A DNA stretch of 64,000 nt from Prevotella sp. oral taxon 376 (GTDB lineage Bacteria; Bacteroidota; Bacteroidia; Bacteroidales; Bacteroidaceae). The stretch covers positions 186,001-250,000 of the forward strand of contig NZ_PYXG01000002.1 of NCBI RefSeq assembly GCF_003043945.1, written 5' to 3'. This document shows, piece after piece, positions 35,753 through 45,070 of the stretch. The translations under genes were made by a program, and so were the position numbers. How positions within the stretch are numbered: the stretch's first letter is position 1; every line of letters begins with the position of its first letter. The notes beneath the pieces are model-generated. The model was not told where the DNA came from and searched no databases. It was given only the letters and a program-made list of their open reading frames with translations.

Positions 35753-36454
35753 ATGAAAACAAATTCTAATTCATATACGATTATCTATTCAGCCATTCTT
35801 GTGCTGATAGTTGCATTCCTGCTGGCTTTTGTCTCTAAGAGTCTGGAAAGGAAACAAAATGCCAATATAGCCCTCGACAAAAAGAAACAAATACTCTATT
35901 CTCTCAATATTCGCAACATAACCAATGAGAAAGCAGAAGCTCAATATAAAAAGGTGGTGGAGGCTGACGAAATTATAGACGAAAACAATAAGGTTCTTTC
36001 TCCTGGTGCAGTAGGTGGAGAAAATGATGGATTCACCCTCAATAGCGCCGACCAGAAATCAGGAAAACTTGCTCTATTCTTGTGCAGGGTGAACGGCAAG
36101 CGAAAGTATGTAATACCCCTTTATGGGATGGGCCTTTGGGGTCCCATTTCTGGTTATATTTCCTTAAATGAAGACAAAGCCACCGTTTATGGAGTCTACT
36201 TTAACCATGAGAGTGAGACTGCCGGCTTAGGAGCAGAAATTAAAGATAACCAAAGCTGGCAAGAGAAATTTCAAGGTAAGAAAATTTTTAAGACAGAAAG
36301 TGCCAAATCTATATCTCTTTCTGTAAACAAGAAAGTAGAAGATGCCACAACACAAGTAGATGCCGTTACGGGAGCAACACTTACATCTAATGGAGTAACA
36401 GACATGCTACATTCTTGTCTTGAAAAATATATGGTCTTCTTAAACGATAAATAA
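35753..36454 (+). CDS. nqrC: Na+-translocating NADH:quinone reductase subunit C
   Basis: Subunit with one N-terminal membrane anchor (YTIIYSAILVLIVAFLLAFVS) and a periplasmic FMN domain. Thr209 in DAVTGATLTSNGV is the FMN attachment threonine (S/TGAT). ATG 35753 is chosen over upstream starts inside nqrB because the anchor begins there and AAAGGA sits upstream. 233 residues. Confidence 0.95.
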   Translation: MKTNSNSYTIIYSAILVLIVAFLLAFVSKSLERKQNANIALDKKKQILYSLNIRNITNEKAEAQYKKVVEADEIIDENNKVLSPGAVGGENDGFTLNSADQKSGKLALFLCRVNGKRKYVIPLYGMGLWGPISGYISLNEDKATVYGVYFNHESETAGLGAEIKDNQSWQEKFQGKKIFKTESAKSISLSVNKKVEDATTQVDAVTGATLTSNGVTDMLHSCLEKYMVFLNDK

Positions 36455-36455
36455 C

Positions 36456-37085
36456 ATGGCACTATTTAATAATCAAAATCGAGAGGTATTTACAGAGCCT
36501 CTTAACCTGAACAACCCTATTATTGTTCAGGTGCTCGGCATTTGCTCAGCACTCGCCGTAACCACCCAACTGAGGCCTGCCATCGTTATGGGATTGGCAG
36601 TTACAGTAATCACGGCATTTTCGAATGTAATCATTTCTGTTATCCGCAATACGATTCCAACGCGAATACGCATCATCGTACAGCTTGTAGTAGTTGCGGC
36701 ACTCGTTACTATTGTCAGCCAAGTGCTCAAGGCTTATAATTATGATGTGAGCGTACAGCTATCAGTATATGTCGGATTAATCATTACCAATTGCATTCTC
36801 ATGGGACGGCTTGAGGCTTTTGCAATGATGAACAAGCCTTGGCCTTCATTTCTTGACGGCTTGGGCAATGGACTGGGATATGCCATGATTCTGGTCATTG
36901 TGGGTACCGTTCGCGAATTCTTTGGGCGGGGCAGCTTATTGGGTATCCAGATTATTCCAGACTCTATATATCAAGCTGGTTATATGAACAACGGCATGAT
37001 GACCATGCCAGCCATGGCACTCATCCTTTTGGGTGGTGTCATTTGGATACATCGTGCCTATTTTTATAAAGAGGAGGATAAATGA
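36456..37085 (+). CDS. nqrD: Na+-translocating NADH:quinone reductase subunit D
   Basis: A 209-residue membrane subunit with six predicted helices. [20 protein letters not shown] is the family hallmark and contributes one of the cysteines of the intramembrane iron centre shared with NqrE. Start lies 1 bp after the nqrC stop; the 3' end overlaps nqrE by 4 bp. Confidence 0.95.
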   Translation: MALFNNQNREVFTEPLNLNNPIIVQVLGICSALAVTTQLRPAIVMGLAVTVITAFSNVIISVIRNTIPTRIRIIVQLVVVAALVTIVSQVLKAYNYDVSVQLSVYVGLIITNCILMGRLEAFAMMNKPWPSFLDGLGNGLGYAMILVIVGTVREFFGRGSLLGIQIIPDSIYQAGYMNNGMMTMPAMALILLGGVIWIHRAYFYKEEDK

Positions 37086-37693
37086 TGGAACACTTGATAA
37101 ACTTATTCTTTCGCAGCATCTTCGTTGACAACATGATTTTTGCATTTTTCCTTGGAATGTGCTCATACTTGGCAGTTTCAAAGAATGTAAAAACCAGCTT
37201 TGGACTTGGAGCGGCTGTTACTTTCGTGCTTGTGGTTACTGTTCCTGTCGATTATCTGCTACAAACAAAAATCTTAGACCCATTGGGGCTTTCATATTTG
37301 AGCTTCATCCTTTTCATTGCCGTAATTGCTGCGATTGTGCAAATAGTTGAAATGGTTGTGGAGAAATATTCACCTTCACTTTATGGTGCACTTGGAATAT
37401 TCTTGCCCCTCATTGCGGTAAACTGTGCCATTATGGGAGCTTCTCTTTTTATGCAGCAGCGCATCCACATGGATCCGAGTAATAGCCAATATATAGGCAA
37501 TGTGATAGATGCGGTAGTATATGCATTAGGTTCCGGCCTGGGATGGATGCTGGCAATTGTTTCCATGGGAGCTATCCGAGAAAAAATGCAATATTGTGAT
37601 GTGCCCAAGCCCTTGAAAGGTCTCGGCATAACATTTATTACCGTGGGACTCATGGCTATGGCCATGATGTGCTTTGCTGGACTTAAAATATAA
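37082..37693 (+). CDS. nqrE: Na+-translocating NADH:quinone reductase subunit E
   Basis: A 203-residue membrane subunit homologous to NqrD in inverted topology. Hallmarks are [20 protein letters not shown] and [13 protein letters not shown], each with a Cys able to bind the intramembrane iron. Start ATG 37082 or 37085; the former overlaps nqrD by ATGA. Confidence 0.95.
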   Translation: MMEHLINLFFRSIFVDNMIFAFFLGMCSYLAVSKNVKTSFGLGAAVTFVLVVTVPVDYLLQTKILDPLGLSYLSFILFIAVIAAIVQIVEMVVEKYSPSLYGALGIFLPLIAVNCAIMGASLFMQQRIHMDPSNSQYIGNVIDAVVYALGSGLGWMLAIVSMGAIREKMQYCDVPKPLKGLGITFITVGLMAMAMMCFAGLKI

Positions 37694-37702
37694 TGTATTG
37701 CC

Positions 37703-38971
37703 ATGGAACTGTTTATTCTAAATAGTGTTGCTGTATTTCTGGTTACCATCTTACTTCTTGTGGTCATCCTACTCATAGCCAAGAAATATCTGAGCCCGAG
37801 TGGGAATGTAAACATTAAGATTAATGGCGATAAGACAATTAGTGTAGAGCAAGGTAATAGTCTAATGTCTACCTTGAACGAAAATGGCATTTACCTCTCT
37901 TCAGCCTGTGGCGGCAAAGCCAGCTGTGGACAATGCAAGGTGCAAGTCCTTGAAGGTGGTGGGGAAATCTTAGACTCAGAGCGTCCTCACTTTAGCCGCA
38001 AACAGATTAAGGAACATTGGCGCTTGGGATGCCAATGTAAAGTTAAGGGGAATTTGGCAATAAAGGTACCCGAATCAATTCTTGGGGTCAAGGAGTGGGA
38101 GTGTACCGTTATCTCCAATAGGAATATATCAAGCTTTATCAAGGAGTTTAAGGTTGCCTTGCCTCCTGGAGAACATATGAATTTTGTGCCCGGTTCTTAC
38201 GCCCAGATCAAGATACCAGCATATGAGTGTATTGATTACGATAAGGATTTTGATAAAGGCATGATAGGAGATGAATATATAGGGACATGGCAGAAATTTA
38301 ATATTCTATCGTTGAAAGCCCATAATCCCACGCCAACTGTCCGTGCATATTCCATGGCCAATTATCCGGCAGAAGGCGATATTATAATTCTTACGGTGCG
38401 CATAGCTTCAACACCTTTCCTTCCGCGGCCACAAGTGGGGTTCGAGAATGTACCCACAGGTATAGGCTCATCCTATATTTTCTCTCTCAAGCCCGGAGAC
38501 AAAGTAATGATGAGCGGCCCATACGGAGACTTTCATCCTCACTTTGATTCAAAAAAAGAGATAATATGGATTGGTGGAGGAGCAGGCATGGCACCATTGC
38601 GTTCACAAATCATGCATATGCTGAAAACTCTGCATACCCGAGACCGAGAGATGCACTTCTTCTACGGAGCCCGTGCTTTAGTTGAGGCGTTCTTCCTTGA
38701 AGACTTCTGGGAATTGGAAAAAGAGTACCCCAATTTTCATTTTCATTTATCCTTAGACCGTCCTGATCCCAAAGCGGATGCAGCCGGAGTTAAATATTAT
38801 GCAGGGTTTGCGGTTAACTGCATACGGGATACTTACTTGAAGAATCATGAGGCTCCAGAAGATTGTGAATACTATCTTTGTGGGCCACCGATGCTGATAA
38901 AGACCGTTACTGATTACTTAGACAGCTTAGGAGTTGATTCCGACTCTATTCTATATGATAATTTTGGATAG
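37703..38971 (+). CDS. nqrF: Na+-translocating NADH:quinone reductase subunit F
   Basis: NADH-oxidising subunit of 422 residues: N-terminal membrane helix (7-27), 2Fe-2S ferredoxin domain with C69, C75, C78 and C110, FAD domain (RAYSMANYP) and NADH-binding domain (WIGGGAGMAPLRSQI; YYLCGPPMLIKTV). The cysteine spacing equals that of the Vibrio enzyme. It is the last gene of the operon. Confidence 0.97.
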   Translation: MELFILNSVAVFLVTILLLVVILLIAKKYLSPSGNVNIKINGDKTISVEQGNSLMSTLNENGIYLSSACGGKASCGQCKVQVLEGGGEILDSERPHFSRKQIKEHWRLGCQCKVKGNLAIKVPESILGVKEWECTVISNRNISSFIKEFKVALPPGEHMNFVPGSYAQIKIPAYECIDYDKDFDKGMIGDEYIGTWQKFNILSLKAHNPTPTVRAYSMANYPAEGDIIILTVRIASTPFLPRPQVGFENVPTGIGSSYIFSLKPGDKVMMSGPYGDFHPHFDSKKEIIWIGGGAGMAPLRSQIMHMLKTLHTRDREMHFFYGARALVEAFFLEDFWELEKEYPNFHFHLSLDRPDPKADAAGVKYYAGFAVNCIRDTYLKNHEAPEDCEYYLCGPPMLIKTVTDYLDSLGVDSDSILYDNFG

Positions 38972-38989
38972 ACCTGCCATATTCCCCAC

Positions 38990-39007
38990 TCCTTTCGGGC
39001 GGGGAAT
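38990..39007 (+). terminator. Probable terminator hairpin after nqrF
   Basis: ATTCCCC (about 38991-38997) pairs with GGGGAAT (39001-39007). The U-tract is weak (ATTATTAG), with a run of T about 15 nt later. Confidence 0.45.
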
Positions 39008-39056
39008 TATTAGATTCATGCTTTTTTCCAAAAGAAGATTGAAATCATATTAAAGG

Positions 39057-39086
39057 AAAAAGCGTTTCGGATAAGGAAACGCTTTT
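39057..39086 (-). terminator. Terminator downstream of the tRNA genes
   Basis: AAAAAGCGTTTC (39057-39068) pairs with GAAACGCTTTT (39076-39086) around a 7-nt loop. On the minus strand it directly follows the tRNA-Glu 3' end and finishes in a T-run. Confidence 0.75.
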
Positions 39087-39087
39087 G

Positions 39088-39159
39088 TAGTCGGTACGAG
39101 AATCGAACTCGTATGCCAAGATTGAGAATCTTGTATCCTAACCGTTAGATGAACCGACC
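39088..39159 (-). tRNA. tRNA-Glu (anticodon CTC)
   Basis: Cloverleaf folds on the minus strand: acceptor GGTCGGT pairs with ACCGACT (G-U at the first pair), anticodon stem CAAGA/TCTTG with loop TTCTCAA giving anticodon CTC, T-arm with GTTCGATTC. Length 72 nt including discriminator A. CCA is not encoded. It lies 29 bp downstream of tRNA-Ser on a shared transcript. Confidence 0.92.
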
Positions 39160-39188
39160 GTTAGTGCATTTGGCATCATACCTGTCTG

Positions 39189-39275
39189 CGGAAGGAGGGG
39201 GATTCGAACCCCCGGTACGGTAACCCGCACGGCAGTTTAGCAAACTGCTGGTTTCAGCCACTCACCCATCCTTCC
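39189..39275 (-). tRNA. tRNA-Ser (anticodon GCT)
   Basis: Minus strand, 87 nt, with acceptor GGAAGGA/TCCTTCC and discriminator G, anticodon stem GCAGT/ACTGC with loop TTGCTAA (anticodon GCT), long variable arm (GTGCGGGTTACCGTAC) as expected for tRNA-Ser, and T-arm GGGGGTTCGAATCCCCC. Confidence 0.95.
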
Positions 39276-39318
39276 CGGGATCGTTTCCGATTTGCCAAGC
39301 ATCGTTTCAAATGCGGTG

Positions 39319-39326
39319 CAAAGGTA
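39319..39326 (-). promoter_or_regulatory. -7 promoter element for tRNA-Ser/tRNA-Glu
   Basis: TACCTTTG on the minus strand, 44 bp upstream of tRNA-Ser. Confidence 0.55.
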
Positions 39327-39451
39327 AGGCTTTTATTTTAATTCTGCAAATCTTTTCTGTGTTTTTTTGCTAAATAATTGATTTCCATCCTAAGCTGGCA
39401 TTGGTTGCCATCAGATATGGTCGTTAAACATGAAGCCATAGCTATGGAATG

Positions 39452-39922
39452 CTATTCATGGTGGTAAGGTTCGCCTTTTATAATTGTACAAGCCCGATAG
39501 AGTTGTTCCGTGAAGATTAGTCTTACCATCTGATGGGAAAAAGTCAGGAGGGAAAGGCTCAACTTGCCATTTGCACGATTATATACATCTTGTGAGAATC
39601 CATAAGGCCCCCCAATAATAAAAACCAGCTCGCGGGATGTGCGTTGTTTCCGTTGAAGCCATGATGCAAATTCCACACTACGAAACTCTTCTCCATGCTC
39701 GTCTAACAGGATTACAGTATCAAAAGGAAGAACTTGTTTCAAGATAAGCTCGCCTTCCTTCTCTCTTTGCTGATTTTCCGAGAGATTTTTTGTATTCTTC
39801 AGTTCCGGAATCGTAATTACATCAAAGGGCATATAATGGTTTATGCGCCCTACATAGTCCTCGATTCCTGCCGCGAAATGCTTGTTGGCGGTTTTACCGA
39901 CAAGAATCAGCTTCGTTTTCAT
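39452..39922 (-). CDS. rlmH: 23S rRNA (pseudouridine-1915-N3) methyltransferase
   Basis: SPOUT-class methyltransferase of 156 residues that modifies helix 69 of 23S rRNA. The N-terminal MKTKLILVGKT and the knotted C-terminal part (VFIIGGPYGF, then LSLSLLTFSHQMVRLIFTEQLYRA) are hallmark. The start overlaps the 3' end of the upstream DUF4491 gene by 29 bp, a coupled pair. Confidence 0.95.
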   Translation of the reverse strand: MKTKLILVGKTANKHFAAGIEDYVGRINHYMPFDVITIPELKNTKNLSENQQREKEGELILKQVLPFDTVILLDEHGEEFRSVEFASWLQRKQRTSRELVFIIGGPYGFSQDVYNRANGKLSLSLLTFSHQMVRLIFTEQLYRACTIIKGEPYHHE

Positions 39923-40253
39923 TTTTCCTGTCTATCCAGAGTTTCACCTCATCTGCTTTCTTATAATAGTTCTTTCGTTTGGGATTTTTGGGAAACCAGC
40001 CTTTTTCACAACGCTTTTTCTGCTCAAAGATTTCGCCTATTGACCAAAGGCATGAGGCGCCAAATACGCCATGGAGGGCCGACACCAGTACATTCTCAAT
40101 AGAAAAGGCCGCAAAGATGGCAAGGCATCCCAAGATCAAGAACACCCACCAGGGTTTAGTTCCAAAGTAATATTCCACCTTGATTACAATTGGGTGGAAC
40201 AATCCAATAATTAGGAAAGTAGTGATTGCTATTATGATGCCGGTAAAATACAT
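39894..40253 (-). CDS. DUF4491 small membrane protein
   Basis: A 119-residue inner-membrane protein with three hydrophobic segments (GIIIAITTFLIIGLFHPIVI, VFLILGCLAIFAAFSI, VLVSALHGVFGASCLWSIG) and a basic C terminus (WFPKNPKRKNYYKK). Start ATG 40253 fits the -7 element TAAATTTG at 40280-40287 (minus strand); the longer frame extends upstream of that promoter. Function is unknown. Overlaps rlmH. Confidence 0.8.
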   Translation of the reverse strand: MYFTGIIIAITTFLIIGLFHPIVIKVEYYFGTKPWWVFLILGCLAIFAAFSIENVLVSALHGVFGASCLWSIGEIFEQKKRCEKGWFPKNPKRKNYYKKADEVKLWIDRKNENEADSCR

Positions 40254-40331
40254 TTTGATCTGTTTATCGTAATTATGTGCAAATTTACTAAAAAAAGGGA
40301 TAAAGAAGCTATAAAATACCAATAAAAATAT

Positions 40332-40339
40332 TATCTTTG
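40332..40339 (+). promoter_or_regulatory. -7 promoter element for phosphoglucomutase gene
   Basis: TATCTTTG, 38 bp upstream of ATG 40378. Confidence 0.6.
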
Positions 40340-40377
40340 CAAATATAACATTCTTATTCACAAACAATTTAATTAAT

Positions 40378-42126
40378 ATGGAAAATAACTCAGAACTTAT
40401 TGCTCGGTGTGAAGAACGCGCCAAACAATGGTTGTCGCCGTCCTTTGACGAACAGACCCGTAAAGAAGTTCAGACCATGTTGGACAATGACGATAAGTCA
40501 GAACTTATTGATTCATTCTATAAGAACCTGGAATTCGGAACTGGTGGGTTACGCGGTATTATGGGAGCCGGTACAAATCGGATGAACATCTATATTGTGG
40601 GCATGGCCACTCAGGGCTTTGCCAATTACCTGAAGAAAAACTTTGCCGATCGGGCGCAGATATCCATTGTGGTCTGCTACGACTGCCGCAACAATAGTGA
40701 TGTTTTTGCCCAGACGGTCGCAAACATATTCTCTGCAAATGGCATCAAGGCATATATTTTTGAGGATATGCGTCCTACTCCGGAGTGCTCTTATGCCATT
40801 CGGAAACTGAAATGTCAGGCAGGCGTAAATGTAACGGCGAGCCATAACCCGAAAGAATACAATGGCTACAAAGCCTATTGGGAGGATGGCGCACAGGTTC
40901 TCGCACCGCACGATGCCGGTATTATCGAGGAAGTAAACAAGGTAAAGATTGAAGATGTCAAGTTTGAAGGCAACAAGGAACTCATCCAAGTTATCGGAGA
41001 AGATATCGACAGGCCTTACCTTGAGGAAATCAAGACCTTGAGCATAGATCCGGAAGTCATCAAGCGACAGCATGACCTGAAGATAGTTTATACCCCATTG
41101 CATGGAACCGGCATGACTATGATTCCTCGTTCCCTGAAATATTGGGGCTTCGACAATGTCCACTGCGTAAAGGAACAGATGGTAAAAGACGGCAACTTCC
41201 CGACAGTGGTCAGTCCAAATCCAGAGAACGGAGAGGCACTGACATTGGCTATCCGCGACGCGAAAGAACTTGACGCAGACATCGTAATGGCATCCGACCC
41301 GGACGCAGACCGCGTCGGCATGGCTTGCAAGAACGACAAGGGGGAATGGGTGCTTATCAACGGCAACCAGACCTGTCTGCTATTTCTATATTATATCATC
41401 ACTAACCGTAAGAACAAAGGCCTCCTGAAGCCGAGCGATTTCATCGTAAAGACCATCGTTACGACCGAAGTTATCAAGAAGATTGCGGACAAGAACCACA
41501 TTGAAATGCGCGATTGCTACACTGGTTTCAAGTGGATTGCCCGTGAGATTCGCATTTCAGAAGGCAAACAACAGTATATTGGTGGGGGAGAGGAAAGCTA
41601 TGGCTTCCTGGCCGAAGACTTTGTGCGCGACAAGGATGCTGTCTCGGCGATGAGCTTGCTTGCTGAAATCTGTGCCTATGCGAAAGATCAGGGAAAGACC
41701 TTATATGATTTGCTGATGGATATCTATCTCGAATATGGCTTCTCCAAGGAATTTACCATTAATGTGGTACGCCCGGGAAAGGCCGGGGCTGACGAGATTA
41801 AGCAGATGATGACCAATTTCCGTAATAATCCACCTAAGGAGCTCGGAGGTTCAAAGGTCGTTCTGTGGAAAGACTATGAAACGCTTGAGGCTACTCATGA
41901 AGATGGCAGTAAGCAAAAACTCGACATGCCCGCAACAAGCAATGTACTCCAGTGGTTCTGTGATGACGGCACGAAAGTCAGTGTCCGTCCGTCTGGCACA
42001 GAGCCAAAGATAAAGTTCTACATTGAGGTGAAGGGAAAAATGAACTGTGCCAGTTGCTATACTCGCTGCGACAAGGATGGGGCCGACAAGATTGCAGCTA
42101 TCAAAAAAAGTCTCGACCTTAATTAA
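40378..42126 (+). CDS. Phosphoglucomutase/phosphomannomutase (alpha-D-phosphohexomutase)
   Basis: Interconverts hexose 1- and 6-phosphates. The 582 residues match the long Bacteroidota PgcA/YbbT-like type. The active serine is Ser155 in VTASHNPKEYNGYK, the Mg2+ loop is DPDADRVG (302-309 region), the sugar-binding loop is GGGEESYGF and the phosphate-binding loop is VRPSGTEPKIKFY. A Cys pair near the C terminus (NCASCYTRC) is unusual but lies outside the active site. Confidence 0.93.
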   Translation: MENNSELIARCEERAKQWLSPSFDEQTRKEVQTMLDNDDKSELIDSFYKNLEFGTGGLRGIMGAGTNRMNIYIVGMATQGFANYLKKNFADRAQISIVVCYDCRNNSDVFAQTVANIFSANGIKAYIFEDMRPTPECSYAIRKLKCQAGVNVTASHNPKEYNGYKAYWEDGAQVLAPHDAGIIEEVNKVKIEDVKFEGNKELIQVIGEDIDRPYLEEIKTLSIDPEVIKRQHDLKIVYTPLHGTGMTMIPRSLKYWGFDNVHCVKEQMVKDGNFPTVVSPNPENGEALTLAIRDAKELDADIVMASDPDADRVGMACKNDKGEWVLINGNQTCLLFLYYIITNRKNKGLLKPSDFIVKTIVTTEVIKKIADKNHIEMRDCYTGFKWIAREIRISEGKQQYIGGGEESYGFLAEDFVRDKDAVSAMSLLAEICAYAKDQGKTLYDLLMDIYLEYGFSKEFTINVVRPGKAGADEIKQMMTNFRNNPPKELGGSKVVLWKDYETLEATHEDGSKQKLDMPATSNVLQWFCDDGTKVSVRPSGTEPKIKFYIEVKGKMNCASCYTRCDKDGADKIAAIKKSLDLN

Positions 42127-42152
42127 TCCCGATATAAATTAAAACTCATACT

Positions 42153-42190
42153 AAGGAGCATCCTCTCTGGGGACGCTCCTTTCTCTTGTT
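42153..42190 (+). terminator. Terminator after phosphoglucomutase gene
   Basis: AAGGAGCATCC (42153-42163) pairs with GGACGCTCCTT (42171-42181), one mismatch, followed by TCTCTTGTT. Confidence 0.7.
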
Positions 42191-42200
42191 GTCAATAAGA

Positions 42201-42261
42201 CAAAATCGGCGACTTTGTGCGACGAAATCGGCGATTTTGTCCGACGATTTCGCCGATTTCG
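42201..42261. repeat. 22-bp-pitch palindrome array, three units (locus B)
   Basis: Units CAAAATCGGCGACTTTG (42201), CGAAATCGGCGATTTTG (42223) and CGATTTCGCCGATTTCG (42245); centres 42209, 42231 and 42253. Spacers TGCGA and TCCGA. Located between the convergent phosphoglucomutase and dicarboxylate-carrier genes, just after the terminator. Confidence 0.85.
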
Positions 42262-42368
42262 TAAATCAAAAAGCTGCCATTCACAATTGAGTTTATCGGT
42301 AACCACACATAAACGGGCTATCTCTACCGATTTTCTTGAATGTGGGGAAGCTCGCACATCTCATATCG

Positions 42369-43844
42369 CTAAATCCACCCAATGGAATGGAAGAGGAATG
42401 CAACGCCGTAGCCACAGATGGTAGAAGTAACAATAGAGATCAATCCCGGAACCATGAAGGAATGGTTTAGCAGATATTTGCCGATGACTGTCGTGCCAGA
42501 GCGGTCGAAGTTTACGGTTGCAATATCCGACGGATAGTTGGGGATGAAGAAGTAGCCGTAGACGGAAGGCATGATGCCGAGCAATACCCAGCCGTCAATT
42601 CCAAGAGAATATGCCAAAGGCAACATGCTTACGACAACAGCTCCCTGTGAGTTGATGAGAACCGATACAAGGAAAAAGGCAAACGCCATAGACCATGGAT
42701 AGGCTTTCACAAGGTCGGTCAGCATAGCCTGCATCTCGGGTTTATAGTTGTCGAAATATGTATTGGCCATCCAGGCAATACCATAAATAGCGACTACGGC
42801 AACCATACCACTTTGCCATACGGAACCGGCAATGGCTTTCTTCGGCTTGGCCTTACAGAAGAGAATCATCAACGCGGCGGCCGAGATCATGACAATTTGG
42901 ATGACAAGGTTCATTGTCAGATGTTTGGGAACTGTCTCCGTTACACCTGCAAGAACTACGCCGGCTTTCGCCAACTGCTTGGCAGATTCCGTAACGCCAT
43001 TGGCCAGCGTGATCTCTGCCGGTCCACCTTTGACAACCGTAACCTCATTCCAAGAGGGGAGAATGTTATGGCCAGCCATCGTAAAGACGGAAAAGAGGAC
43101 GATGAGTCCAAGGGCCGCGAGGAAGATGTAGACGGCCCGCTTGCTTTCCGGGGAAATTTCCTTATCCAAGGTCGTAGCGCTGCTGCCGTAAATGTAGTTA
43201 TACTGTACAGGATCTTTCAAGCGAGCCTGAAACTTAGGATCCTTATCCAAATCGAGACCGCGATTCCAGCTATAGGCCACGGCCATCAAAATACCAATGA
43301 TACAGGCTGGAATTGTAACCATGATAACCTGCAGATTACTCACATTATAGCCATTCTCCGCGGAAATAGCAGAGAATGCGACAACGGCAGCGGCTATAGG
43401 CGAGCAGGTAATACCAATCTGCGAGGATATGCTTGCAATACTGCAAGGCCGCTCAGGACGGATGCCCTTCTTCAGCGCAATATCACAGATTATAGGCATC
43501 AGTGTATATACCACATGCCCGGTTCCGACCATGATGGTGAGGATAAATGTTGTGAAAGGAGCTAAGAGCGTGATGCGGTCCGGATGCTTGCGCAGTAGCT
43601 TTTCCGCAATCTGAATCATCCAGTCCATGCCTCCTGAGGCCTGCAGCATACCCGCGCAAGTTACGGCGGCAATGATGATGTAGATAACATCTGTAGGAGG
43701 AGTGCTGGGCTCCAATTGGAAACCGAAAACAAGAATGGCCAAGCCAATACCGGAAATTGCTCCAAGCGCCAGCGAGCCATAGCGGGCTCCTACCCAAAGA
43801 GCCAGTAATACTACCAGCAATTCAATTAGCATTAATAGTGTCAT
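42369..43844 (-). CDS. dcuB: Anaerobic C4-dicarboxylate carrier (Dcu family)
   Basis: Inner-membrane antiporter exchanging fumarate, malate or aspartate for succinate during fumarate respiration. The 491 residues have about 11 hydrophobic helices. GTGHVVYTLMPIICDIALKKGIRPERP (about 107-133) and SSQIGITCSPIAAAVVAF are conserved Dcu segments. A roughly 60-residue loop that includes GPAEITLANGVTESAKQLAKAG sits between helices, longer than in E. coli DcuB. DcuA and DcuB cannot be separated safely. Promoter TATTTTTG at 43905-43912, minus strand. Confidence 0.88.
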   Translation of the reverse strand: MTLLMLIELLVVLLALWVGARYGSLALGAISGIGLAILVFGFQLEPSTPPTDVIYIIIAAVTCAGMLQASGGMDWMIQIAEKLLRKHPDRITLLAPFTTFILTIMVGTGHVVYTLMPIICDIALKKGIRPERPCSIASISSQIGITCSPIAAAVVAFSAISAENGYNVSNLQVIMVTIPACIIGILMAVAYSWNRGLDLDKDPKFQARLKDPVQYNYIYGSSATTLDKEISPESKRAVYIFLAALGLIVLFSVFTMAGHNILPSWNEVTVVKGGPAEITLANGVTESAKQLAKAGVVLAGVTETVPKHLTMNLVIQIVMISAAALMILFCKAKPKKAIAGSVWQSGMVAVVAIYGIAWMANTYFDNYKPEMQAMLTDLVKAYPWSMAFAFFLVSVLINSQGAVVVSMLPLAYSLGIDGWVLLGIMPSVYGYFFIPNYPSDIATVNFDRSGTTVIGKYLLNHSFMVPGLISIVTSTICGYGVAFLFHSIGWI

Positions 43845-43904
43845 AGACTTTTAGTTTTATGTGTATTTAAGTTTCATATCAATCATTTTGCTGGATATAT
43901 ATCG

Positions 43905-43912
43905 CAAAAATA
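43905..43912 (-). promoter_or_regulatory. -7 promoter element for Dcu carrier gene
   Basis: TATTTTTG on the minus strand, about 60 bp before the start codon. Confidence 0.5.
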
Positions 43913-44035
43913 CGAATTAATAATGAAACCGCATGTTTTTTTCGATCGTTTTTTTCTTGAAAAAGAAGCATAGGACACACAACACACTGATGATGCGCTT
44001 CTTTTACATCCCTATGGGGCTTGTATCTCGCACAA

Positions 44036-45070
44036 TCAAAAAGTCCTCAAAGCAGCAAGTAATTCGCTGTTTTCGCTTTTAGTGCCGACTGTGATGCGAA
44101 GGCAATTACCACAAAGTGTGATCTTGTTGCGGTTCCGGACGACAATCCCTTTTTCCACGAGATAATTATAAATACCTTGCGCATCGGTCATCTTAGCCAA
44201 GAAGAAGTTCGCATCAGTAGGATAAACTTTCACTACGCAAGCCAAATCACGGAAAGCGCATACCAATCGAGTGCGTTCATTTAATATGGTCTTCACCCAA
44301 TCTTGCACTTGATAAGGATCTCGTAAAGCTTCTATGGCCTGATTCTGGGTAAGCAAATTCACATTATAGGGATACTTCACCTTATTGAATAAATAAATAA
44401 TATCCCTTGACGCAAATGCCATTCCCAAACGAATTGCCGCAGATCCCCAAGCCTTGCTCATTGTGTTCAAAACGATAAGATTGATATACTTCCCCAATTC
44501 AGAGCGGAAAGTCTGCTGTTTGGAGAAGTCGCTATATGCCTCGTCTACGACAACAATCCCTTGAAAATCTTGTAATACCCCTACGATCTCTTCGCGACAT
44601 ATATTATTAGCAGTAGGATTATTTGGAGAACAAATCCAGATTAGTTTTGTTTTCTCATCGCATGCAGACAGCAATTTTCCCGCACTGATTTGATAATCCG
44701 CATCAAGAAGGACCGGCCTATACTCCACATTATTTATATCAGCACAAACCTTATACATCCCATATGTTGGCTCAATGGCAACCACATTGTCCTGACTTGG
44801 ATTACAAAATATACGATATGCCAAGTCTATCGCTTCATCGGAACCATTACCCAAAAATATATTTTCTGCGGGAACACCCTTTACTTTACTAACCTGGGCT
44901 TTTAGCTCCAGCTGCAGAGGGTCCGGATAGCGATTGAAAGGGGAATTGTATGGATTCTCGTTTGCATCAAGAAACACATGAGCTGCCTGCCCGGAATATT
45001 CGTTTCGCGCGCTACTATAGGGAGCTAATCCCCATATATTGGGCCGTACTAATTCCTCAAGTTGTTTCAT
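44036..45070 (-). CDS. hisC: Histidinol-phosphate aminotransferase
   Basis: PLP enzyme of fold type I in histidine synthesis, 344 residues. Schiff-base lysine Lys206 in [16 protein letters not shown], cofactor-site motifs [23 protein letters not shown] and VVDEAYSDF. The start directly abuts the stop of hisD (45070/45071), giving an operon hisG-hisD-hisC. No hisB follows, although it is the usual next gene in related genomes. Confidence 0.95.
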   Translation of the reverse strand: MKQLEELVRPNIWGLAPYSSARNEYSGQAAHVFLDANENPYNSPFNRYPDPLQLELKAQVSKVKGVPAENIFLGNGSDEAIDLAYRIFCNPSQDNVVAIEPTYGMYKVCADINNVEYRPVLLDADYQISAGKLLSACDEKTKLIWICSPNNPTANNICREEIVGVLQDFQGIVVVDEAYSDFSKQQTFRSELGKYINLIVLNTMSKAWGSAAIRLGMAFASRDIIYLFNKVKYPYNVNLLTQNQAIEALRDPYQVQDWVKTILNERTRLVCAFRDLACVVKVYPTDANFFLAKMTDAQGIYNYLVEKGIVVRNRNKITLCGNCLRITVGTKSENSELLAALRTF

